Position numbers and translations under genes: made by a program. Of a DNA stretch of 25,996 bases, positions 15,567 through 22,508 are shown piece by piece. This stretch comes from a virus. The notes beneath the pieces are model-generated. The model was not told the origin of the DNA and searched no databases. It saw only the letters and a list, made by a program, of their open reading frames with translations. The stretch's first letter is position 1, and each line of letters starts with the position of its first letter. The stretch covers positions 1-25,996 of IMG/VR virus record IMGVR_UViG_3300025127_000233; one strand, written 5' to 3'.

Positions 15567-17443
15567 TTTATTTCTCCCCAGTTTGTTCCTATTTTTGCCT
15601 CGCATTTCACGGGCACGTGAAGTTCAACGGCAGACTCCATCGTATCTTTTATTTCTTTTACCTGGGTCTCATCGGCTACAGAAATATTTAGTTCGTCATG
15701 TATTTGTATCATCGGGACAATCCCGTGATTATTCCACAAATCAACCATGGCTTTCTTGGTTTGATCTGCCGCTGAACCTTGTATCAACCTATTCAATGCA
15801 CGATAGGTTCCTGCTCTTTTCATTTCATTCCACGCCCATGTCTTTTTGGCGTTTTCATAATTCATCATTCTTTTGTCGTGGAAGTCTTTGTTTTCCCATA
15901 GATCAAATCTACATTTACGACCGAGCAGAGTATTTATATATCCGTTTTGTTCTGTGTATCTTGTAGCACGAACAATAATATTATTTAAAAAACTTACGTT
16001 ATCGTTGTATTTCTTCTTCAAAGATTTAGCTTGATCCTGACTGATATCTAGAGAATCAGCTAGTTTAGATATACCCATTCCATACATTAGCCCCAATCCT
16101 ATTGTTTTAGCTTCTTTCCGTGATATTTGAGCCATATTAGCAGTTACTTGGTGGAAGTCCTCTCCATCATGGAAGAACTTAATTAGGGTATCAGCGCCCT
16201 CTAAATCGTGTTTTTTGGCATAATGTACGAGCAATCTAGGCTCTTGCTGAGAATAATCGAGAGAAACCCACTTTTGTTTATTTTCTGGTAAAAACAAAGA
16301 TCTAATCTTTGGACCTATGATTTCGTTGCGAGAAGGGACCTGTTGTAAGTTAGGATTGTTCATAGACAACCGCCCACTGACCGTGCCACCATACTCCCCT
16401 TTTAACTGATTAATCTCAGCGTGAATACGCCCTTCAACTTGATGTTTTAAAATAGAATCTATAAAGGTGGTGTGTGCTTTGTTATATTCTCTAGCCACCG
16501 ATATTGATTGTATCAAAGGGTTGTCACTTTCTTTCATAGAGAGATTACTAATCTTTGCTTGTTTATTTTTTTCAGTGAGTTCATACTTCTCACCAAGCTT
16601 ATCAAAAACTTTTTGTAAAGAAGCAGCAGTGTAAATATCAGAAGCATCTATACTAATACCTGTTTCTTTTTTTATATTTTTATAAATTTTATCCTCTTCG
16701 TTTTTAAAAAACTTTTTTGTTTTTTCAGCCTTATCTAAATCTACACAAACACCTTTCCATCTCATCTCTAAAAGTAAACGAAGTAAATCTGTTTCTAAAT
16801 TAAACACATCAGTCAGTCCTTGCCTTTGTATCTCAACTCTGAGAACCTCCCACAACTTATAAGTCAAACGAGTGTCTTGCTCTGCATACACACCAACATA
16901 TTCCACAGGAACTAAATGCATATTCTCTATGGCTTTAAAGCCATGCTCTTTGCCAAAGTCTTCTAAAATATTTCCTTGCTTTCTCTCACCTAAATAATCC
17001 TTAGATAAATTATTTAAACTATAACTAAATCTGTTTTCATCTACCAGAGGAGCAGCTATTAAAGTATCATATACTTTAGTGACATCGCACTCTACACCCC
17101 AACGTCTAAGCCAACCTAAATCATAAACAGCATTGTGGCATATCACTATTGGATCTTGTTTAAATAATTTTGTGAGCCACTTCTTAACTTCTGACTCAGA
17201 AAAGTTACCGCCTCTTTCATGTCTAACAGGAAAGTAACCATCAAACCCTTCAAAAGATATAGCGACACCTACAACAAAACCTTTGTTCGTTGCCCACCCG
17301 CCACCTAAATTTTTAATTTCTGGATCGTAAGTTTCTAAATCTATAGCGACTTGTTTTATCCCTGTGACTTCTGGAAATCTAGGTCTTGACCACTCTGGTT
17401 TGTTTTCTTTCTTCAACAAATCCATCTGTTGTTCAAAGATCAT
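15563..17443 (-). CDS. polA: DNA polymerase family A with 3'-5' exonuclease
   Basis: This 626-residue replicative polymerase has DnaQ-like exonuclease motifs in order: Asp35/Glu37 (AIDLETYD), Asp108 (HNAVYDLGWL) and Tyr186/Asp190 (YAEQDTRLT). The polymerase motifs follow: T-x-S-G-R-L-S near 354-360, motif A Asp396 (SLDYSQQEPRLL), motif B Arg442/Lys446/Tyr454 (RKEAKTIGLGLMYG) and motif C His582-Asp583-Glu584 (IHDELN). All catalytic residues are present. The residue matching E. coli Phe762 is Leu450, the form reported for many marine viral PolA proteins. There is no 5' nuclease domain. It starts in an ATGA overlap with the helicase stop, behind GAGGAG, so the two are translationally coupled and probably work together at the fork. 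Confidence 0.95.
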   Translation of the reverse strand: MIFEQQMDLLKKENKPEWSRPRFPEVTGIKQVAIDLETYDPEIKNLGGGWATNKGFVVGVAISFEGFDGYFPVRHERGGNFSESEVKKWLTKLFKQDPIVICHNAVYDLGWLRRWGVECDVTKVYDTLIAAPLVDENRFSYSLNNLSKDYLGERKQGNILEDFGKEHGFKAIENMHLVPVEYVGVYAEQDTRLTYKLWEVLRVEIQRQGLTDVFNLETDLLRLLLEMRWKGVCVDLDKAEKTKKFFKNEEDKIYKNIKKETGISIDASDIYTAASLQKVFDKLGEKYELTEKNKQAKISNLSMKESDNPLIQSISVAREYNKAHTTFIDSILKHQVEGRIHAEINQLKGEYGGTVSGRLSMNNPNLQQVPSRNEIIGPKIRSLFLPENKQKWVSLDYSQQEPRLLVHYAKKHDLEGADTLIKFFHDGEDFHQVTANMAQISRKEAKTIGLGLMYGMGISKLADSLDISQDQAKSLKKKYNDNVSFLNNIIVRATRYTEQNGYINTLLGRKCRFDLWENKDFHDKRMMNYENAKKTWAWNEMKRAGTYRALNRLIQGSAADQTKKAMVDLWNNHGIVPMIQIHDELNISVADETQVKEIKDTMESAVELHVPVKCEAKIGTNWGEIK

Positions 17444-18954
17444 CTTAATATCTCCTCAAACTCGTAAGGAGATGTAGAGGGAACAATGTATAAATTTTCC
17501 TTCGCTCTAGTCATACCGACATAAAAAACTCTTCTTTCATCATCTCTATTAACCCACATATTATCATTTATTCTTTTAGAAATATCAGAAAATAAAATTA
17601 CATTCTGGCTCTCTCCGCCTTTAGCTCCATGAATTGTAGAGAGTTTTATATTCGCCTCTTCATCTATGTCGTGTCCACTATTTAGTATATGCTTGATATA
17701 TAATTTATCCGACTCCGATATTCTACTGAGAGCTAACTCCCAAGGAGTTTCGACTAAAGTATTTAAGCCCCAGTCTTTTTTTAAATCAATGTAGCTATAT
17801 AGTCCCTCAAAGTCTGCTCCAGGCAAACCCTTCTTACCTCTAGAAACACCATTTTTGCCAACGGGCATAAACTGATACATGGCTTTCACATCTTCATAAG
17901 ATAGCTCTTGTTTATTTTGCAAACTAATCCAAGCTCTATAAGCTGTGGCAACGTCTTTGCTGATAGATAAATAATTATTTTTTTCAAATAGATAACCTTT
18001 GTTTTTTAATTCTTGTGCAACTTCATTTATATAATAATTTGTTCTGCCCAGAATTAACCACTGACCATGGCGTAAATCTATACTTTCAAAATTAGTGTTG
18101 CGCACTTGTCCTTCATCTTCTCTAGGTCGCCAAGTTTTATTTATTCTTTTATTTATTCTAGACACAAGGTTATTTGATTTTTCGAATATGGTTTTAGGTA
18201 TTCTATAAGATTGATCCAATACTTGCAAATGACTATCCAAGTCTATTAGTTTAGATACATCAGCACCACTCCAAGAATAAATAGCTTGATCGTCATCCCC
18301 AGCTAAAAACGATGCATGTGCCTGACGTATCATAACCATCACCATCTCCCACTCGTTTGGCTTCAAATCTTGTACCTCATCTACAATGACAAGCTCTAAC
18401 TTTGGAGACTGTGCGATACGATTAAATTCAGTTATTAAATCAGTGTAATCTTTTATTCCTCTTTTCTTTTTAAACATTCTGTAAGCTTTATCCACTCTTT
18501 GAAGTCTTGCAAGGCCCCCAACAACATGACCATATTTTTGAAACTCTTGTTCTAAGCTAGTGTTTTTAACTCTATATAAATCTATCAAAGACAAACCGGA
18601 GTCCTCTTCCCCCACGGCGACATCGTCTACTTTTATTGACTTAGATATGTCGACACCACATTCATTATAAAAATCTTTAAAATCTTGTCTTTGAATAATA
18701 TCTGTATGTGTGCACCCAAGCCATTGATAAGCTAAACTGTGTAGAGTTCTAAACCACTTCAAATCTTTTCGTGGCAACTTAAACAAAGAGCAAGCACGAT
18801 CTATCGCCTCTTGAGTTGCCTTCCTAGTAAAAGAAAAATAACCAATCCTATCAGGAGCCGTTCCACAACGTAAAGATTCCTCTACAATTTCTAATAATTT
18901 TGTAGTTTTGCCGGTGCCAGGGGGCCCTATTATTTTACAAACTTTTGTTAAAAT
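17440..18954 (-). CDS. UvrD/Rep-like superfamily 1 helicase, probable ATT start
   Basis: The complete product would be 504 residues. Motifs in order: Walker A GPPGTGKT (10-17), Ia SFTRKAT (41-47), RTLHSLAYQW (about 69-78), Walker B VIVDEVQD (189-196), III LAGDDDQAIYSWSGAD (217-232), V LSTIHGAKGGE, VI VFYVGMTRA. All are SF1A motifs. In this frame there is no ATG, GTG or TTG between an in-frame stop (18972-18970) and Walker A; the first conventional start is a TTG at 18786, which would delete Walker A and Ia. An ATT at 18954 stands seven bases after AGGAGG and overlaps the end of the primase gene, so I use it. It presumably unwinds DNA for the polymerase encoded next. A sequencing error or frameshift from the primase are alternatives. 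Confidence 0.88.
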   Translation of the reverse strand: MLTKVCKIIGPPGTGKTTKLLEIVEESLRCGTAPDRIGYFSFTRKATQEAIDRACSLFKLPRKDLKWFRTLHSLAYQWLGCTHTDIIQRQDFKDFYNECGVDISKSIKVDDVAVGEEDSGLSLIDLYRVKNTSLEQEFQKYGHVVGGLARLQRVDKAYRMFKKKRGIKDYTDLITEFNRIAQSPKLELVIVDEVQDLKPNEWEMVMVMIRQAHASFLAGDDDQAIYSWSGADVSKLIDLDSHLQVLDQSYRIPKTIFEKSNNLVSRINKRINKTWRPREDEGQVRNTNFESIDLRHGQWLILGRTNYYINEVAQELKNKGYLFEKNNYLSISKDVATAYRAWISLQNKQELSYEDVKAMYQFMPVGKNGVSRGKKGLPGADFEGLYSYIDLKKDWGLNTLVETPWELALSRISESDKLYIKHILNSGHDIDEEANIKLSTIHGAKGGESQNVILFSDISKRINDNMWVNRDDERRVFYVGMTRAKENLYIVPSTSPYEFEEILR

Positions 18955-20504
18955 GGTATCTCCTCCTCTTTATCTTGTTGTATTTCTACTTCCTGTTTGG
19001 TGATTATTTTATCACTGGGGATCCACCAAACTAATTGACCTTTCTTGTTATTTAATTTTCTCTTAGAATAATCACCGCCTAAGTTTCTTAAAAAGATTCC
19101 CATTTGATTTGATGTCAATGCACCATACCTTCTATTTCTCATGTACTCTTGCAGCTGATCCAAACGAAAGTATACCCTGCTTTCTTCATCGTCCACGAAA
19201 CACTGACCATTGAGAATATCATCAATGTCCAGAGCATTCGCTTGATTAGATATATATCTAGTAAGAATATTTCTAAACTCTCCCTCTGGTGTCATCTCAA
19301 ACTCTGATTTAACTTTTATAGCTTTCGACACAATAGTTGTTATGTACAAATCCCAGTCTTCTCTTTTCATAATCGAAGGCATTGAAGCTAATTTAACTAG
19401 ACACTTCTTTCTAAACTTGTGTTGATCGTATAGCTCTTCGATAGTGCAGACTATTGTTTGCTCATTGTTCACGGTCACATGATAAATCGTATCCTCGTTA
19501 TCTCCATACTGTATTACGTTCCCTACATCAGTGATTATGTTGCTATCGCCCACACCATACTTTCTAATTCTACATTTTGATTTATTACAAAAAGAACACA
19601 TGGGTTGGTCTTTACATTTATATCCCCAATCTTTTTTATCCGCCTGTCTAATAATTTTTTCTATTTCTTTTGGTTGTAAAGGGTCCTCAAAATATTTGTG
19701 ATGAAATTTGTGAACCTCTTTCTCAAAGTTTTCTCCAAATTTTTTCTTTGCATAAACAGAGTATTGAAAAAGAAAGTTGTCTCTGTTTCCTGGTTGAACT
19801 GTTTTGTTTTCTGTTAAATAAGCTTCGATGCAGTAAGGTGCATCAGTAAAATCTGAGTTTTCTTTTTTTAAAGATAATTTTTTTAATTCAATGTCTGTAA
19901 TAGATTTTTTTTCTACTTCTTTTAAAAATTCGTCTAGGTCTAAAATGTTTCCCTCGTCACTAAAAGCATATCGCTCTGTGTGGTTCAGTCCGTTGTGGTA
20001 AGGTAAGTTTAAAAAACTACCGACCTCCCAGTCTTTTGCATTACCCTCTCTTAATAATTTTTCTTGTTTTGGAAAAACTTCACAATGCCCAAGACCCATG
20101 AAAGCAGCTAACTCTTTTAATTTATTGTGAACAATCGCAGCAGAAACATAATCTTTAAAAAATAAAAATATATGTGCGCCACCACTTTTAGATTTTGTGA
20201 CTATAAACGGTAAATTTTTTTCTGATAATTTTTTTGCGATGGATACGTGATCGAGGGGATATTCATCGACATCAATACACCCCCACCGACACTTATCCTC
20301 GTCGTTGATTGGAAATACACCAAGACTAGGCCAAGCACCAGAAAGGTGATCGCTCCAAAGATTTTCATCTAATGGTTTCTTTCTTATCCAAGTTTCGCCC
20401 TCAGCTTTATTGTCTTCTCTGAGACTCTCTTTAGGTTGGAACGTACCATAAGCACGCTCCAAACCTAGAAAGATCTCTTTAAATTTAGAGACCCGTTGTT
20501 CCAT
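18948..20504 (-). CDS. Archaeo-eukaryotic-type (AEP) primase, phage form
   Basis: This 518-residue protein has AEP catalytic motifs: GCIDVDEY with Asp78 and Asp80, SKSGGAHIF with Ser107 and His111, and CEVFPKQ with Glu142 as the likely third acidic residue. FLNLPYHNG and the later GNRDNFLFQYSVYAKKK match the region after the catalytic core and the PriCT-like helical part of TOTE-type AEP primases. A four-cysteine site (Cys297, Cys303, Cys306, Cys311) probably binds zinc or an Fe-S cluster. The last residues, KEEEIPF, mimic the SSB acidic tip. It starts in a TAATG overlap with the SSB-like gene. It probably makes primers for PolA. Primase, and perhaps primase-polymerase, activity is inferred from family. 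Confidence 0.82.
   Translation of the reverse strand: MEQRVSKFKEIFLGLERAYGTFQPKESLREDNKAEGETWIRKKPLDENLWSDHLSGAWPSLGVFPINDEDKCRWGCIDVDEYPLDHVSIAKKLSEKNLPFIVTKSKSGGAHIFLFFKDYVSAAIVHNKLKELAAFMGLGHCEVFPKQEKLLREGNAKDWEVGSFLNLPYHNGLNHTERYAFSDEGNILDLDEFLKEVEKKSITDIELKKLSLKKENSDFTDAPYCIEAYLTENKTVQPGNRDNFLFQYSVYAKKKFGENFEKEVHKFHHKYFEDPLQPKEIEKIIRQADKKDWGYKCKDQPMCSFCNKSKCRIRKYGVGDSNIITDVGNVIQYGDNEDTIYHVTVNNEQTIVCTIEELYDQHKFRKKCLVKLASMPSIMKREDWDLYITTIVSKAIKVKSEFEMTPEGEFRNILTRYISNQANALDIDDILNGQCFVDDEESRVYFRLDQLQEYMRNRRYGALTSNQMGIFLRNLGGDYSKRKLNNKKGQLVWWIPSDKIITKQEVEIQQDKEEEIPF
18960..18967 (-). promoter_or_regulatory. Strong ribosome binding site deciding the helicase start
   Basis: AGGAGGAG lies within the last codons of the primase gene. 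Counted from AGGAGG, the ATT at 18954 follows seven bases later, while no standard start codon in the helicase frame lies within reach. A site this strong would be unexplained unless it serves the helicase. Confidence 0.65.
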
Positions 20505-21304
20505 TAAAATGGAACATCTTCAGCAGCAGCGTTCTCCTCATCCGAATAATCCACTGATACCTTGCCTGCTCTTACTTGCTCACTAAAAGCGGCAGCGGTG
20601 TCAAAGACTTTTTCGTCATTTAAAAAGTCTTCTTTTTCAAACTTCAATGCCCACCAGTTACCCTTAGAATTTCCTGTAAAGAAAGTGCTAAGTTTATAGA
20701 TCCTGTAGTAGGAAGGGGCTAAAAACAGTTTTTTAGTTTTAGGATTTTGAATAAATTCATTCTTCAAACTGTATGCCCAATTCCTAGCAGGACCAAGACC
20801 TGACTTTGATAAGGACATAACAACGGCTTCTGGTGTTGGTCCTTGATTTAAAACAAGCATATAAAAGTTTGCTGTTTCCTCTATGTAGTTTCCACTAGGT
20901 AAACGAAACTTTCCGTCATCGCCACGCACTGAATCGGTTGGCTTATTAGTTGGCGTAAAGACATTAATAGGAGCACCTGGTCCTCCTGTGCCTCTCTCTT
21001 GCCACTCAACCCAAGTCTTCTCATAGCCACAGACGATAACATCAATGCCATCTTCAGGATAACAAGACTCAGTAGTATTGTTATAAATTAATCCTGCTTT
21101 AGCACCTTCGACTGGTTTTTTGTCTTTAGTCCCAGTTATTTCTGGAGATGTTGTTTGTAGTATTTTTAGTCTTGGTTGTGGTAGATCGTCAACTGTGACG
21201 GTCTCCAAACCTGCACCTGCCATTTTTTCGAGAGCCTCGATTTTTGCAGCAGGTAAACTTTCTGCCTTTGTGGTGACAGCACCATTTGATTTTTGATTTG
21301 TCAT
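20504..21304 (-). CDS. Phage single-stranded DNA-binding protein-like
   Basis: This 266-residue protein has a low-complexity N-terminal 25 residues, then a core with aromatic strands (IDVIVCGYEKTWVEWQERG; NFYMLVLNQG; WWALKFEKEDF) compatible with an OB-like fold. It ends in an acidic tail, DEENAAAEDVPF, whose last residues match the conserved SSB C-terminal tip that binds replication partners. Position directly before the primase and helicase genes supports the assignment. It is longer than bacterial SSB (about 180 residues) and the core was not matched to a named family. AAAGGAC precedes the ATG; the stop overlaps the primase start as TAATG. Confidence 0.72.
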   Translation of the reverse strand: MTNQKSNGAVTTKAESLPAAKIEALEKMAGAGLETVTVDDLPQPRLKILQTTSPEITGTKDKKPVEGAKAGLIYNNTTESCYPEDGIDVIVCGYEKTWVEWQERGTGGPGAPINVFTPTNKPTDSVRGDDGKFRLPSGNYIEETANFYMLVLNQGPTPEAVVMSLSKSGLGPARNWAYSLKNEFIQNPKTKKLFLAPSYYRIYKLSTFFTGNSKGNWWALKFEKEDFLNDEKVFDTAAAFSEQVRAGKVSVDYSDEENAAAEDVPF

Positions 21305-21321
21305 TTTTTATTTGTCCTTTG

Positions 21322-21885
21322 TTATTTTTTTCGTTCGATCTTCACCTTCTTAAAGGTGTGCACACCAAACTTTTCTTGATCGGCAGAAGACATCGAACCC
21401 TTAGCAATCTGCTCCTCGACTAGTTTGGATAGTGTATTCCATGCCACTGCTTTTTTATTACTAGGGTACAGACCTCTGTCTTGTAGCTCGTTCATAATAT
21501 TAGTAGCGTCGGAATCTTGTCCACGGCCAAATGTCAACACAACATTATTTTTGATAACATCATCAAGACCATTTTGTTTTAACCAACTAAAACAAAAGTC
21601 TTCGTTCTCCATTGTAATGTTTGCACGTAGTTGATCTTTGACTGAAACTTTTGATCCGTCAGTTAGCGTTAATGATTTAACGCCTACTTTTTCAACCATA
21701 GAAGGGATGACTTCATTCTCTAATTGAAACTCCCTTTCTTTTGCTTTTTTTATTTCTGCTTCTTTGTCAGAAATAAATTGACGAACATTGTCTAATTCGT
21801 TACATGCTTCGCCAAGATCTTTTACATCTGAGCTGTCTAAAGTATTTATTTGAGACTGCTCAAAAGCTTTATCCATAAGACCCAT
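21322..21885 (-). CDS. Conserved phage replication-region protein with coiled coil
   Basis: This 187-residue protein begins with a coiled coil (about residues 20-60: DNVRQFISDKEAEIKKAKER), followed by a small domain, GVKSLTLTDGSKVSVKDQL, then FSWLKQNGLDDVIKNNV and TFGRGQD, and ends with basic residues. I recognise this order from proteins in phage replication operons, but no activity has been attached to it that I can name. A clear AAGGAG stands seven bases before the ATG. It lies 17 bases before the SSB-like gene and 12 after the preceding one, so it belongs to the same transcript. A role as a DNA-binding or nuclease-modulating accessory factor is only a guess. Confidence 0.7.
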   Translation of the reverse strand: MGLMDKAFEQSQINTLDSSDVKDLGEACNELDNVRQFISDKEAEIKKAKEREFQLENEVIPSMVEKVGVKSLTLTDGSKVSVKDQLRANITMENEDFCFSWLKQNGLDDVIKNNVVLTFGRGQDSDATNIMNELQDRGLYPSNKKAVAWNTLSKLVEEQIAKGSMSSADQEKFGVHTFKKVKIERKK

Positions 21886-21897
21886 AATATAACTCCT

Positions 21898-22218
21898 TTA
21901 TAATTCTATTGTTATGGGAATATATATAGCACTTTCTCTATCCCATTTCAATACTTTAAAATTATTATTTGTAATTTTTGCAGCAACAGCACAAACAATC
22001 CCTATTAATACAGGGTCTCCCATCAATACTAAATAATCCTCCGAGGTAAAATCTTTTAATTTTTTTTCTACAGAAAATGTAAATCTTGAAGAATTTACTT
22101 GAACTTGTTTTGGATTTTCAAACATGATGTAAGGAGTTCCGAATCTCTCACAATCAGAAATATCTCTATAACCACCATTAGGTAGCTTAGTATTTGTTGT
22201 CACATATACTCTGTTCAT
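21898..22218 (-). CDS. Conserved small phage protein, first gene of the replication operon
   Basis: This 106-residue protein has RVYVTTNTKLPNGGYRDISD, then ERFGTPYIMF, DYLVLMGDPVLIGIVCAVAA and FKVLKWDRESAIYIPI. I recognise this layout from marine phage genomes, where it is always hypothetical. The conserved GDPxLI segment and K-W-D-R motif look like a structural core rather than an active site. A moderately hydrophobic helix (residues about 70-80) is probably buried rather than transmembrane. It is the promoter-proximal gene of the minus-strand replication operon, with a divergent promoter region directly upstream. Its function is unknown. Confidence 0.75.
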   Translation of the reverse strand: MNRVYVTTNTKLPNGGYRDISDCERFGTPYIMFENPKQVQVNSSRFTFSVEKKLKDFTSEDYLVLMGDPVLIGIVCAVAAKITNNNFKVLKWDRESAIYIPITIEL

Positions 22219-22230
22219 TCTCTAATCTAT

Positions 22231-22265
22231 TTGTAATAGTTATACCAAAGAGTATCATAATACAA
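22231..22265. promoter_or_regulatory. Interleaved divergent promoter-like elements
   Basis: Plus strand: TTGTAA (22231-22236), 16 bases, TATCAT (22253-22258), aimed at the gene at 22268. Minus strand: TTGTAT (22265-22260), 15 bases, TATAAC (22244-22239) with a TGG extension before it, aimed at the replication operon. Each -10 element lies inside the other's spacer, so two polymerases could not occupy both at once. Both are short of consensus. Confidence 0.4.
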
Positions 22266-22267
22266 CT

Positions 22268-22471
22268 ATGAAATATATAATGATGATTTGGCTCTGTATT
22301 AATGATCCTTATATTCCCTTAAGTAGCACCTGCATTGAGGATATCCCTCCTCAAAGATTTGATACGCTAGAGGAATGTAAGATCGCTGCAACACAAGCTT
22401 ATGAACAGGTAAAAGATCCTGGAATATATCTCACAACTTTTTGTAGTAAGAAACTCTTGACAGACATATAA
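22268..22471 (+). CDS. Small four-cysteine protein of unknown function
   Basis: This 67-residue protein has a short hydrophobic start (MKYIMMIWLCI) and four cysteines (Cys10, Cys22, Cys37, Cys59) separated by helical and turn segments (RFDTLEECKIAATQAYEQV). The hydrophobic N-terminus is too short for a clear signal peptide. Even so, the cysteine pattern and the small size resemble small secreted or membrane-anchored proteins seen in marine phages and bacteria. No ribosome binding site is visible, and a -10-like TATCAT ends nine bases before the ATG, so the message may be nearly leaderless. The last codons contain the -35 of the promoter for the next gene. Confidence 0.65.
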   Translation: MKYIMMIWLCINDPYIPLSSTCIEDIPPQRFDTLEECKIAATQAYEQVKDPGIYLTTFCSKKLLTDI

Positions 22472-22486
22472 GTTATCCTATATAAA
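22457..22486 (+). promoter_or_regulatory. Early-type promoter for the SNF2-like helicase gene
   Basis: TTGACA (22457-22462) is followed by TCCTATATA (22476-22484) after 13 bases; the -10 can be read as TATATA (16-base spacer) or TATAAA (18-base spacer). The -35 lies within the last codons of the preceding gene. The same layout occurs at 23980 and, on the minus strand, at 25087. Confidence 0.7.
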
Positions 22487-22508
22487 GAACTTAGAAAGTT
22501 TATAGAAT

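Noticed and set aside
15583-15966. Plus-strand frame opposite the DNA polymerase
   Set aside because: It is antisense to the polymerase catalytic region, and its hydrophobic, Phe/Leu-rich translation is a by-product of the polymerase codons.
17440-18786. Helicase starting at the TTG at 18786
   Set aside because: This would remove Walker A and motif Ia, which are perfectly preserved in frame upstream; the gene must start further upstream.
18946-18956. Programmed -1 frameshift joining primase and helicase
   Set aside because: The helicase is in the -1 frame, but the local sequence is not a standard slippery heptamer: slipping TTT to ATT mismatches the first base. Kept only as an alternative to ATT initiation.
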